64,000 bases of DNA, from positions 434,001 through 498,000 of the forward strand of contig NZ_JAOBQJ010000003.1 of the NCBI RefSeq assembly GCF_026162425.1. Reading direction: 5' to 3'. The notes below the pieces were generated by a model. The model ran no database searches. It was not told the origin of the DNA and saw only the letters and a program-made list of their open reading frames with translations. This stretch comes from Flexivirga meconopsidis (GTDB lineage Bacteria > Actinomycetota > Actinomycetes > Actinomycetales > Dermatophilaceae). The position numbers and the translations under genes are program-made. This document shows positions 54,867 through 63,237 of this stretch, piece by piece. Position 1 is the first letter of the stretch. Every line of letters begins with the position of its first letter.

Positions 54867-55487
54867 ATGGCCAAGTCCGACAAGTCGGCAGCCATCGCCG
54901 AGCTCACGGACAAGTTCCGTGACTCGGGTGCGGCCGTGCTGACGGAGTACCGCGGTCTGTCCGTGGCTCAGCTCACCGAGCTGCGCAACTCCATCCGTGA
55001 GCACGCGACCTACACCGTGGTGAAGAACACGCTGACCAAGCGCGCCGCCGAGGCGGCCGGTGTGAGTGCCTTCGACGACGACCTGCAGGGTCCGTCGGCG
55101 ATCGCGTTCGTCACCGGTGACCCGGTCGAGGCTGCGAAGGGACTGCGCGACTTCGCCAAGGCCAACCCCCTGTTGGTGATCAAGGGCGGCGTCATGGACG
55201 GCAAGTCCCTGACCTCGGACGAGATCACCAAGCTCGCGAGCCTCGAGTCCCGCGAGACCCTGCTCGCCAAGCTGGCCGGCGCGATGAACGCGTCGCTCAG
55301 CCAGGCGGTTTACCTCTTCGCCGCTCCGCTGTCGCAGACCGCTCGGGTCGTCGGCGCGTTGCGGGACAAGGTCGAGACCGAGGGCCCGGTTGCCACCGAC
55401 GCCCCCGCCCCGGCCGCCGAAGAGACCGCTGCCGAGGCTCCGGCCGAGGCTGCCACCGACGTCGCCGAGGGTGGCGACGAGAACTGA
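54867..55487 (+). CDS. rplJ: 50S ribosomal protein L10
   Basis: 206 residues: [20 protein letters not shown], then [15 protein letters not shown], the L12-binding helix, and an Ala/Glu-rich C-terminal tail ([20 protein letters not shown]) longer than in E. coli. Perfect AAGGAGG precedes ATG 54867. It anchors L12 dimers to the ribosome and autoregulates through its leader. Confidence 0.98.
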   Translation: MAKSDKSAAIAELTDKFRDSGAAVLTEYRGLSVAQLTELRNSIREHATYTVVKNTLTKRAAEAAGVSAFDDDLQGPSAIAFVTGDPVEAAKGLRDFAKANPLLVIKGGVMDGKSLTSDEITKLASLESRETLLAKLAGAMNASLSQAVYLFAAPLSQTARVVGALRDKVETEGPVATDAPAPAAEETAAEAPAEAATDVAEGGDEN

Positions 55488-55572
55488 GCCGTACGGCCCA
55501 GTTTGCTTGACAATCAACGCCACTCACGGCATATGGCGCCCGCGCCATACGAACACACGAAAGGTTGCCGAC

Positions 55573-55962
55573 ATGGCAAAGCTCAGCACCGAAGAGCTCC
55601 TTGAGGCCTTCAAGGAGATGACCCTGATCGAGCTCAGCGAGTTCGTCAAGGAGTTCGAGGACACCTTCAACGTCACCGCAGCCGCTCCGGTCGCCGTGGC
55701 TGCCCCCGGCGCTGCCGGTGGCGCCGCCGGTGGCGAGGCCGCCGAGGAGAAGTCGGAGTTCGACGTCATCCTCACCGCCGCCGGTGACAAGAAGATTCAG
55801 GTCATCAAGGAGGTCCGCGCGCTGACCTCCCTCGGCCTGAAGGAGGCCAAGGACCTGGTGGACGGCGCTCCGAAGCCGGTCCTGGAGAACGTCGACAAGG
55901 ACGCGGCCGACAAGGCCAAGGAGCAGCTCGAGGGCGCCGGCGCGACCGTCGAGCTCAAGTGA
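55573..55962 (+). CDS. rplL: 50S ribosomal protein L7/L12
   Basis: 129 residues: N-terminal dimerisation helix [20 protein letters not shown], Ala/Gly hinge, and factor-binding C-domain ([31 protein letters not shown]). ATG 55573 is preceded by GAAAGG. It recruits translational GTPases and is cotranscribed with rplJ. Confidence 0.98.
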   Translation: MAKLSTEELLEAFKEMTLIELSEFVKEFEDTFNVTAAAPVAVAAPGAAGGAAGGEAAEEKSEFDVILTAAGDKKIQVIKEVRALTSLGLKEAKDLVDGAPKPVLENVDKDAADKAKEQLEGAGATVELK

Positions 55963-55984
55963 GCTAACCCTCACCAGCTTCATC

Positions 55985-56022
55985 GAAGCGGGTCCGATCC
56001 CTCCCGGGGTCGGGCCCGCTTC
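55985..56022 (+). terminator. Terminator of rplJL
   Basis: 17-bp stem GAAGCGGGTCCGATCCC with its partner (two G-U pairs) and a TCCC loop, followed by TTCGTTG. It begins 23 bases after the rplL stop. Confidence 0.85.
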
Positions 56023-56068
56023 TTCGTTGCCTGGTAACTCGATTGACGCCGCACCGCGCGGTGCCGCA

Positions 56069-56968
56069 ATGTCGCCCGCCGTGGGCATGCACGAGGGCGA
56101 ACTCGAGATCAGCACCGACCAGGTGAGGACCCTGGTGCGTGAGCAGTTTCCGCAGTGGGCCGCGTTGCCGGCCGAGCGGGTGGCCTCGACCGGGACGGTC
56201 AATGCGCTCTTCCGGCTCGGGAGCGAGCTCGTCGCCCGTCCGCCGCTGGTGCCGGACGACGACGCGGCCGCCGACCTCGACGCAGAGATCGATGCTGCCG
56301 CGCGCTTCGCCGATGCGACGACCGCAGCCACCCCTTCGCTGGTGGCCCGAGGGGAGCCGTCCGCGGCATACCCACTGCCCTGGTCGGTATGGCGCTGGAT
56401 CCCGGGCCGTCCGGCCGGCGAGCAACTGAGTGGATCCGTCCAATTCGCCTCCCAGCTGGGGCATTTCGTGCGAGAGGTCCGGCTGATCGCGACCGACGGG
56501 CGACAGTTCGACGGTCGGGGGAGAGGCGGCGTCATTGCCGATCACGAGGAGTGGGTCGAACACTGCCTGGAGAAGAGCGTCGGCATCATCGACGTTGCCG
56601 CGCTCAGCGCCCTGTGGACCGGATTCCGGGCACTCCCGCGCGGTGACCAGCCAGACACCTGGACGCACAACGATCTGATGCCCGGCAACCTGCTTGTGCG
56701 GGACGGCGCGCTCGCGGGTGTCATCGACGTCGGACAGGCGGGGGTCGGCGACCCCGCGGTCGATCTGCAGCCTGCCTGGAACCTCTTCACCGCCGAGGCC
56801 CGGGACGCCTTCCGGGGTGCGGTCGGGGCGGACGATGCGCAGTGGGAGCGCGGTCGCGCGTGGGCTTTCGTCCAGGCGATGGGGTCGGTCTGGTACTACC
56901 GCGAGAGCAACCCGGCGATGGCGAGCCTCGCCCACCGGACCCTCACCGGGCTGCTCGAGAGCTCGTAA
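56069..56968 (+). CDS. Aminoglycoside phosphotransferase-family kinase-like protein
   Basis: 299 residues from ATG 56069; ATG 56087 (MHEGELEISTDQV) is equally likely. The kinase catalytic loop is TWTHNDLMPGNLLVRDG and the metal motif is VIDVGQAGVGDPAVDL, as in APH-fold kinases. The family phosphorylates antibiotics, sugars or amino acids; most housekeeping members are not resistance genes. Specificity is unknown. Confidence 0.85.
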   Translation: MSPAVGMHEGELEISTDQVRTLVREQFPQWAALPAERVASTGTVNALFRLGSELVARPPLVPDDDAAADLDAEIDAAARFADATTAATPSLVARGEPSAAYPLPWSVWRWIPGRPAGEQLSGSVQFASQLGHFVREVRLIATDGRQFDGRGRGGVIADHEEWVEHCLEKSVGIIDVAALSALWTGFRALPRGDQPDTWTHNDLMPGNLLVRDGALAGVIDVGQAGVGDPAVDLQPAWNLFTAEARDAFRGAVGADDAQWERGRAWAFVQAMGSVWYYRESNPAMASLAHRTLTGLLESS

Positions 56969-57011
56969 GGCCGCATTCAGTCAGACCGGGCCAACTCGTA
57001 CCGCCATACCA

Positions 57012-57066
57012 CGACTTGTCACGTGCTCTACCACGTGACAAGTCGCCCTAGGACGTGACAAGTCGG
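57012..57066. repeat. Palindrome plus half-copy, GACTTGTCACGTG family copy 2
   Basis: CGACTTGTCACGTG (57012-57025) and its exact complement (57032-57045) form a 14-bp stem with a 6-base loop, followed at 57052 by a further GACGTGACAAGTCGGC half-copy. The 13-bp core is identical to the palindrome at 15580-15623. Confidence 0.8.
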
Positions 57067-57115
57067 CAGCGTACGGACCAGTTCGGGCAAGTCGGGCGCC
57101 CACCACCCGCGAATC

Positions 57116-57133
57116 ACTAAGCAAGCGCTTAGT
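57116..57133. promoter_or_regulatory. Candidate TetR-type operator before the acyl-CoA dehydrogenase pair
   Basis: ACTAAGC-AAGC-GCTTAGT, perfect 7-bp arms, embedded in a wider TCACT/AGTGA symmetry (57114-57139), 60-77 bases upstream of the dehydrogenase ATG. AAGCnnnnGCTT symmetry is common for TetR regulators of acyl-CoA genes. No regulator gene is adjacent. Confidence 0.5.
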
Positions 57134-57192
57134 CAGTGAGCTACGCTGGACCCGAAAGCCGCGCCGCCCACTACGAAAGGTCCCGTATCGCG

Positions 57193-58383
57193 ATGCGCCT
57201 GCAACTGTCCGAGGAGGACGCTGCGTTCCAGCAGCAGATGCGTGAGTTCTTCACCACCAAGGTTCCGGCCGATCTGCGGGAGCGGTGGGCCGCCGGGGGT
57301 GAGCCGGCCGCCGACGACATCCGGCTTGCGCAGAAGACCCTGAACGACGCCGGTCTGGCCGTGCCGCACTGGCCCACCGAGTGGGGCGGTCAGGAGTGGA
57401 GCCAGTTGCAGCGGCACATCTACCTGCAGGAGATGCAGGCCGCGAGCGTGCCGCCGCCGCTCGCCTTCAACGCCAACATGGTCGGCCCGGTCATCGCCAC
57501 CTTCGGATCGCAGGAGCAGAAGGAGCGCTTCCTGCCGGGCACCGCGAGCCTCGACATCTGGTGGTGCCAGGGCTTCTCCGAGCCCAACGCCGGATCCGAC
57601 CTGGCGAGCCTGCGCACCTCCGCGGTCCTCGAGGGCGACGAGTGGGTCGTCAACGGCCAGAAGACGTGGACCACGCTCGGGCAGCACGCCGACTGGATCT
57701 TCGCTCTCGTGCGCACCGAGCCGGACGCACCGAAGAAGCAGATGGGCATCTCCTTCCTGCTGATCGACATGAAGACTCCCGGCATCACCGTGCGGCCAAT
57801 CCAGCTGATCGACGGCGGACACGAGGTCAACGAGGTCTTCTTCGACAACGTGCGCGTGCCGGCCGACCAGCTGGTCGGCGAACGCGGCCAGGGCTGGACC
57901 ATCGCCAAGTTCCTGCTCGGCAACGAGCGCGTCGGCGTCGCGCCGGTCGGCAGCATCAAGCGCAAGCTCGCCGATGCCAAGGCGTATGCCGCAGCGACCA
58001 AGTCCGGCGAGGGCACCCTGCTCGACGAACCTCTGGTCGCAGCGCGCCTGGCAGAGCTCGAATCCCAGGTCGCCGCACTGGAACTCACGGTCCTGCGCGT
58101 CGCGGGCAACTCCAAGGAGGGCAAGCCCGACCCCGCCTCCTCGATCCTGAAGCTGCGCGGCAGCCAGCTGCAGCAGGACGTGCTGGAGTTCATCGTCGAC
58201 ATCGCCGGCTCGGCATCCCTGGAGTGGGCGAGCACCAGCGACAGCGACGGCAGTGACCTGGCTACATGGACCGGCCATGCGACGCCGACCTACCTCAACT
58301 TCCGCAAGGCTTCCATCTACGGCGGCTCCAACGAGGTGCAGCGCAGCATCATCTCGTCGGGCATCCTCGGGCTGAAGGGCTGA
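57193..58383 (+). CDS. Acyl-CoA dehydrogenase, subunit 1 of a putative heteromeric pair
   Basis: 396 residues from ATG 57193, with GAAAGG upstream. FAD/substrate motifs: WWCQGFSEPNAGSDLASLRT, VNGQKTWTTLGQHADW, and YGGSNEVQRSIISSGILGLK at the C-terminus. Together with the next gene 7 bases downstream it resembles alpha2beta2 FadE pairs of actinobacteria (ChsE type), which act on bulky acyl-CoAs. The substrate is inferred, not known. Confidence 0.92.
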   Translation: MRLQLSEEDAAFQQQMREFFTTKVPADLRERWAAGGEPAADDIRLAQKTLNDAGLAVPHWPTEWGGQEWSQLQRHIYLQEMQAASVPPPLAFNANMVGPVIATFGSQEQKERFLPGTASLDIWWCQGFSEPNAGSDLASLRTSAVLEGDEWVVNGQKTWTTLGQHADWIFALVRTEPDAPKKQMGISFLLIDMKTPGITVRPIQLIDGGHEVNEVFFDNVRVPADQLVGERGQGWTIAKFLLGNERVGVAPVGSIKRKLADAKAYAAATKSGEGTLLDEPLVAARLAELESQVAALELTVLRVAGNSKEGKPDPASSILKLRGSQLQQDVLEFIVDIAGSASLEWASTSDSDGSDLATWTGHATPTYLNFRKASIYGGSNEVQRSIISSGILGLKG

Positions 58384-58390
58384 GATACCA

Positions 58391-59488
58391 ATGGATTTCA
58401 CCTATGACGACGAACAGAAGGCACTGCAGCAGGCGGTGCGTGACCTGGCCGGTCGCAATGCGCCGGTCGAGCAGCAGGGCGACCAGCCGGTCGGCCCGGC
58501 CAAGCACGACCCGAAGGTGTGGAGCGCGCTCGCCGAGATGGGCCTGATCGCCCTGCCCTTCGCCGAGGACCTCGGTGGCGCGGACGCCTCGGCCGTCGAG
58601 GTCGCCATCGCGTCGGCCGAACTCGGCCGGGCGCGGGTTGCCACGGCATACGCCGAAGCACTCGTGGCCGCCCAGGCGATCGCGCTCGCCGGTGACGACC
58701 AGCAGCGCAAGGAGCTGCTGCCGCCGCTGCTCGAAGGCGAATCCCTCGTCGTACCAGCGCTTTCCGAGCCCGGTCGTGCCTGGTCGCTCGACGCGTACGA
58801 CGTCACCGCGAGCGGTGCGGAGGGCGCCGTGACGCTCAGCGGCACCAAGGAACCGGTGCCGTTCGCGGACGCCGCCGAGCGTTTCGTGGTGAGTGCCCGG
58901 GTCGGCGACAAGACCGGCCTCTTCGTGGTGGAGGCCTCCGACGCCGAGGTGTCGGGGCAGCGCGTCAAGCTCTCGGGCACCCCGGCGAAGGCCCTGGGCG
59001 CGCTCGACGACGCTCCCGCAGCGCTGGCCGCCGCGGTCAACCTCGGCATCCTCACCGTCTCGGCGGAGGCGCTCGGCGCGATGGACGCCGCGCTGCCGAT
59101 GACGGTCGAATATCTCAAGACTCGCAAGCAGTTCGGGGTGCCGCTCGCGGCGTTCCAGACCCTCACCCAGCGCGCGGCCGACATGTACGTCTCGGTCGAA
59201 CTCGCCCGCAGCACAGTGCTCTTCGCGGCAATGCGCCTCGCAGAGGACGCCGGCGACTCCGAGACGGCGTCACGGCTCAAGGCGGTCACCGGGCAGTCCG
59301 GGCGGCACGTCGGCCAGGAGGCGATTCAGCTGCACGGTGGCATCGGCATGACCGCCGAGTACGCCGTCGGGCATTACACCGCCCGGCTCACCGCGATCGA
59401 GCACACCTTCGGCGACACCCGTCATCACCTCGCGCGGCTCGCCGCCGGCCTCCGTGACCACGAGCAGGTCGAGGTCCTCGCCGGCTGA
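58391..59488 (+). CDS. Acyl-CoA dehydrogenase family protein, subunit 2
   Basis: 365 residues: DFTYDDEQKALQQAVRDLAG at the start, then LKTRKQFGVPLAAFQTLTQR and QLHGGIGMTAEYAVGHYTAR. The middle domain is poorly conserved compared with subunit 1 (LSEPGRAW in place of a TEP.GSD motif), which fits a heteromer that shares active-site parts. Immediately downstream of subunit 1 and followed by a long hairpin. Confidence 0.9.
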   Translation: MDFTYDDEQKALQQAVRDLAGRNAPVEQQGDQPVGPAKHDPKVWSALAEMGLIALPFAEDLGGADASAVEVAIASAELGRARVATAYAEALVAAQAIALAGDDQQRKELLPPLLEGESLVVPALSEPGRAWSLDAYDVTASGAEGAVTLSGTKEPVPFADAAERFVVSARVGDKTGLFVVEASDAEVSGQRVKLSGTPAKALGALDDAPAALAAAVNLGILTVSAEALGAMDAALPMTVEYLKTRKQFGVPLAAFQTLTQRAADMYVSVELARSTVLFAAMRLAEDAGDSETASRLKAVTGQSGRHVGQEAIQLHGGIGMTAEYAVGHYTARLTAIEHTFGDTRHHLARLAAGLRDHEQVEVLAG

Positions 59489-59498
59489 GCGGTTTGCC

Positions 59499-59557
59499 AT
59501 GCAGCACGTCCCTTGACCGGGCAGAAAGTAAACACCCGGTCAAGGGACGTGCTGCAT
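59499..59557 (+). terminator. Very long perfect hairpin after the dehydrogenase pair
   Basis: Perfect 23-bp arms beginning ATGCAGCACGTCCCTTGACC enclose a 13-base A-rich loop. The hairpin starts 10 bases after the stop codon and is followed by TTGG rather than a U-run. Probable terminator or 3' stabiliser; its AGCACGT segment is shared with the 15580 palindrome. Confidence 0.75.
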
Positions 59558-59674
59558 TTGGTCAGCCTTTCGTCGAATGCATTGCCCGAGCACGTGACTG
59601 GTGGCAAGAGTGGCGGGATTGCGGCGACCGTGCCGCAACGGTCAACCGAAAATCCCCGTCAGAAGAGGAAGTTC

Positions 59675-60391
59675 ATGCGCATCACGCATCGTCTTGCCGC
59701 CGCCACCGCCGCTACCGCGGCCCTCGTCGCAGCAGGCACCGGAACTGCCATGGCCGACACCGCCAGCCCCAACATCATCGGTGGCACCAGCGGGACCTCG
59801 CCGTACATCGTCCAGCTCGTCTTCGGGCAGAGCGGCGGCACCTACGGCTGCACCGGTGAGGCCATTGCTCCCCAGTGGGTGCTGACCGCCAAGCACTGCA
59901 TCGACGGCACCAATTGGATGAACGTCTACTACAGCAACTCGGTCACCAACCGGGGCACCGCGATCGCGGCCGACCAGGTCGCCGGCTCGCCATCCGGCGA
60001 CGTCGCCCTGGTGCACCTGTCCACCCCGAAGACGCTGAACAGCTATGCGCCGCTGGCTTCGTCATACACCGCTCGCGCGGGCGACACCGGCACCATCTGG
60101 GGTTACGGACTGACCGCGGGCGGCGCCCAGCCGACCCACCTCAACAAGGCGACGGTCAACGTCGTCGGCTCCAGCAGCGACGCGTACGGCGGCACCGCCG
60201 TGCACGTGAAGGGCCAGGACGGCGCCTCCAACCACGGTGACTCCGGCGGCCCGCTGTTCGTGAACGGCGTCATCGTCGGCGTCTGCTCCACCGGTGACGT
60301 CGCCGACCCCGGCAGCGACATCCACGCCGGGTCCAACTACGCCAACCTCACCGCCAGCCGGTCCTGGATCCGCTCCACCGCGGGGGTGTGA
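59675..60391 (+). CDS. Secreted trypsin-like serine protease (S1)
   Basis: 238 residues from ATG 59675 (GAGGAA upstream). Signal peptide RITHRLAAATAATAALVAAG with cleavage near AMA-DT, a short propeptide and mature N-terminus IIGG. Triad: His in LTAKHC, Asp in SGDVALVHL, Ser in NHGDSGGPL. Small chymotrypsin-fold protease released from the cell; substrate specificity is not clear. Confidence 0.93.
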   Translation: MRITHRLAAATAATAALVAAGTGTAMADTASPNIIGGTSGTSPYIVQLVFGQSGGTYGCTGEAIAPQWVLTAKHCIDGTNWMNVYYSNSVTNRGTAIAADQVAGSPSGDVALVHLSTPKTLNSYAPLASSYTARAGDTGTIWGYGLTAGGAQPTHLNKATVNVVGSSSDAYGGTAVHVKGQDGASNHGDSGGPLFVNGVIVGVCSTGDVADPGSDIHAGSNYANLTASRSWIRSTAGV

Positions 60392-60571
60392 CGCCCAGCT
60401 GCACTTGCCCCACCCGCTGCCGCGGCCCGATCCTCCCGGGCCGCGGCAGCGGTGCGTCGCGGACGATCGCGTATGTGCGCGGGCGTCTCGCCGATGTTCC
60501 CGGCTTCTCCTTCGCGATGGACTGTTTCACGAACGGCCCGCACCGTGCAGGCCCGCCTCAAGGAGAAACCG

Positions 60572-61123
60572 ATGACCTCTCGAATCGCCCTCGCAGCAGC
60601 CGCTTTCGGCACCGTGACCGCCGCCGTCACCGCCGGTGTCTACCTCAACTTCTCGGCCCGCGTGATGCCCTCGCTCGGGCGGATGGCCAACTCGGCCGGG
60701 ATCGCCAAGATGCAGGACTTCAACCGCACGGCAGTGCAGGCACCCTTCATGATCTGCTTCTTCGGCGCCGCGCTGGTCGGCGGTTACCTGATCTTCCGAG
60801 TGGTCCGGGGCGACCGCTCGACCGCCGACGTCCTGCTCGCCGCGGGCGGCACGGCATACCTGATCGGCTTCCTGCTGACGATCGCCTACAACGTGCCGCT
60901 CAACGACAAGCTCGCCGCCCTGGACCCGAACGCCGGCTCCTCGGTGCAGGTATGGCGGGACTACCTGACCAACTGGACGAACGCCAACACGGTGCGCGCG
61001 GCGCTGTCGACGGCCGCGGTCGGACTGCTGATCGCCGGCGTGGCGAGCGGTCTGCGATCCGGCCGGGAGGCCGTCGCACAGCCGACCCAGGTCGATGAGG
61101 TGCGCAGCTATGTGGCTCGCTGA
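60572..61123 (+). CDS. DUF1772 (anthrone oxygenase-like) membrane protein
   Basis: 183 residues from ATG 60572 with AAGGAG at good spacing. Four membrane helices and the family motifs GVYLNFSARVMPSL, YNVPLNDKLAALDP and WTNANTVRAALS. Fungal homologues oxidise anthrones; bacterial members are mostly uncharacterised. The next gene is an AraC regulator that overlaps or abuts it. Confidence 0.82.
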   Translation: MTSRIALAAAAFGTVTAAVTAGVYLNFSARVMPSLGRMANSAGIAKMQDFNRTAVQAPFMICFFGAALVGGYLIFRVVRGDRSTADVLLAAGGTAYLIGFLLTIAYNVPLNDKLAALDPNAGSSVQVWRDYLTNWTNANTVRAALSTAAVGLLIAGVASGLRSGREAVAQPTQVDEVRSYVAR

Positions 61124-61172
61124 TCTCACAAGTCTCGCCGCCGCGCACGGCACCCCGATACGCTGCCAGTCA

Positions 61173-62102
61173 ATGGGCGACACCGGGGACCTGCTCGACG
61201 GACCGCGCGCACGCGGGGCGTTCCTGCTGCGCGTGTTGATGGAGCCGCCGTGGGCGTTGCAGATCACCGAGGACGCGCCGCTGACGATGGTGGCGGTGCT
61301 GACCGGAGGAGCGTGGTTGCGCCAGCCCGGCCAGGAGCCTCAGCGGCTGACCGCCGGTGACGTCCTGCTGGTGAGGGGTGCCACGCCATACGTGCTGAGC
61401 GACGACCTGACGACCCCGCCGGACATCGTGATCGGCCCGGGCCAAAGCTGTACGGCGCGCGATGGCCGCGATCTGTCCGACGAACTCGCGAGCGGCGTGC
61501 GGGCCTGGGGTAACGACGTGGCCGGCCGCGACACGATGCTGGTCGCGAGCTATCCGGAGCAGGCGCAGCTCGGCACGATGCTCGGCGCGGCGCTGCCCGA
61601 GGTGGCGCTGGTCCGGGGCTCGAACAGCCCGCTGCTGCCGGTGCTGGTCGCCGAGGCGGCGCGCGACGCGCTCGGCCAGGAGGCGGTGCTCGACCGGATC
61701 CTCGACGTGGTGCTGATCGCCGTCGTGCGTGAGTGGGCCGCCGAGGCGCCGACCGGAGTCGCCGGCCTGCAGGTGCTCAGTGACCCTGCGGTGGCCGAGG
61801 CGGTGCGGTTGATCCGTGCGCACCCGGCGCATCCCTGGACCGTCGACGAACTCGCCGCGCGCGCCGGTGTCTCGCGCTCGGTGCTGGCGCGCAAATTCCA
61901 GGACATCGTCGGCATCCCGCCGATCGGCTACCTCGCGCAGTGGCGGCTCTCGCTCGCCGCCGATCTGCTGCGGGACACCGACCGCACCTTGGCGTCGGTG
62001 TCGCGCGAGGTCGGCTACGCCAGCCCGTTCAGCCTCAGCACCGCCTTCAAGAAGGCGTATGGCGTGAGCCCCCAGGCCTACCGCACTCGCAAGACCGCCT
62101 GA
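61173..62102 (+). CDS. AraC family regulator with cupin N-domain
   Basis: ATG 61173 (MGDTGDLLDGPRARGAFLLR) matches the usual start of cupin-type AraC proteins; an ATG at 61113 overlapping the DUF1772 stop is an alternative. The cupin covers residues about 10-170, and the double HTH is at the C-terminus (WTVDELAARAGVSRSVLARK, LASVSREVGYASPFSLSTAF). Probably regulates the DUF1772 gene or a neighbour. Confidence 0.9.
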   Translation: MGDTGDLLDGPRARGAFLLRVLMEPPWALQITEDAPLTMVAVLTGGAWLRQPGQEPQRLTAGDVLLVRGATPYVLSDDLTTPPDIVIGPGQSCTARDGRDLSDELASGVRAWGNDVAGRDTMLVASYPEQAQLGTMLGAALPEVALVRGSNSPLLPVLVAEAARDALGQEAVLDRILDVVLIAVVREWAAEAPTGVAGLQVLSDPAVAEAVRLIRAHPAHPWTVDELAARAGVSRSVLARKFQDIVGIPPIGYLAQWRLSLAADLLRDTDRTLASVSREVGYASPFSLSTAFKKAYGVSPQAYRTRKTA

Positions 62103-62124
62103 GGCACTCCTCCGCCGGCGTGGA

Positions 62125-63126
62125 TCAGCGGTTCATGTTGCGGAAAGTCGTTGCGCTCGAACCGAATTCGCCGCTGAACCACCGTGAGAAGCTGCTCAGT
62201 GATCCGAAACCGAGAGCCTCGGCGACCTCAGTCAGCGCCGGACCTTCCGGCGAGACGAGGTCCTGCGCCTGCCGCCTGCGCACCTCGGTGACCAGGGACG
62301 AGAAGGTATAGCCGCCCGCCTCCAGGCGGCGGTGCAACGTGCGCCGGTCGATCCCGAGCAGCCCGGCGACCCGACCTGCCGAGCACCGGCCGGCCGGCAG
62401 CAGTTGCTGCACGAGCCGGCGGGCGCCGTCCACTTCGCCATGGTCGGCAGCTTCCCGGAGGGAGTCGAGGTAACGCTGGGCGTAACGCACCGCCTCCGGG
62501 TCGGCTTGGTCGAGCGGGCGGTCGGCGTCGGCAACAGTCACTCGCACTCCGTCGTGTGCCGCGCCGAAGGTGAGCCTCGTTCCGAGCGTGGCGACGTGGT
62601 CGGCCAGGTCTACTGGGGGCGGGCTCTGCAGCAGCACTTCCAGCTCGGCCTCGCCGCCGAGGCGTTCAGCCGCCAGCGACCGCACGACCGCGACCGCGAG
62701 TTCGACGCCTTGATGCGGGCGTTCGCGGGCGAGCTGGAAATTCACCGCGGCCGTCACCGTTGACCCGTCGTCGAGCAACCGCAGCCGCAGGCTTTCGTTG
62801 TATGACGGCCAGAAGCGAGCGAGTACGTCCCATGCGGCCCGCAAGGTCGGTTCGTCTCGCAGCACCAGACTGATCGGACCGAGGGTCGACATCCGCCGAC
62901 GCTGGGCCATGCGCAGCCCGATCGTCGGACAACCGGACACCTGCGCCGCCGAATCGATCGCCGCCAGCACCTCGGTGGCAGGCGCCCATTCGTCCGGTTG
63001 CTGCAGCTTGTCCGGGTCAAGGCGGTGCGCCCGGAGGGTGGCGCGCGCGTCGACGCCGACCTCCCGGCATACCTCGGCGAAGCCGGACAACGAGGCATAG
63101 CGCACTCGCGGCGAACTGTGAGCCAT
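62125..63126 (-). CDS. AraC family regulator with arabinose_bd-type N-domain
   Basis: 333 residues from ATG 63126 (MAHSSPRVRYASLSGFAEVC). The N-terminal domain is the ornithine-utilisation (OruR)-type; C-terminal HTH_18 reads GRVAGLLGIDRRTLHRRLEA and EVAEALGFGSLSSFSRWFSG. Divergent from the quinone oxidoreductase, 111 bases apart, and a likely regulator of it. Confidence 0.88.
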   Translation of the reverse strand: MAHSSPRVRYASLSGFAEVCREVGVDARATLRAHRLDPDKLQQPDEWAPATEVLAAIDSAAQVSGCPTIGLRMAQRRRMSTLGPISLVLRDEPTLRAAWDVLARFWPSYNESLRLRLLDDGSTVTAAVNFQLARERPHQGVELAVAVVRSLAAERLGGEAELEVLLQSPPPVDLADHVATLGTRLTFGAAHDGVRVTVADADRPLDQADPEAVRYAQRYLDSLREAADHGEVDGARRLVQQLLPAGRCSAGRVAGLLGIDRRTLHRRLEAGGYTFSSLVTEVRRRQAQDLVSPEGPALTEVAEALGFGSLSSFSRWFSGEFGSSATTFRNMNR

Positions 63127-63237
63127 GTCACAAATTGTCAACCCTGCTGTCCCAATCGGACAAGTCTCCCGCGGGTTGGCTCCCTACGGTCTTACTCCAA
63201 CGGCTAACAACGGCAATACATTTGAGGGGTATTGGAC

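Noticed and set aside
54584-54913. Minus-strand frame across the rplJ leader
   Set aside because: Opposes the L10 leader and the rplJ start; no family similarity.
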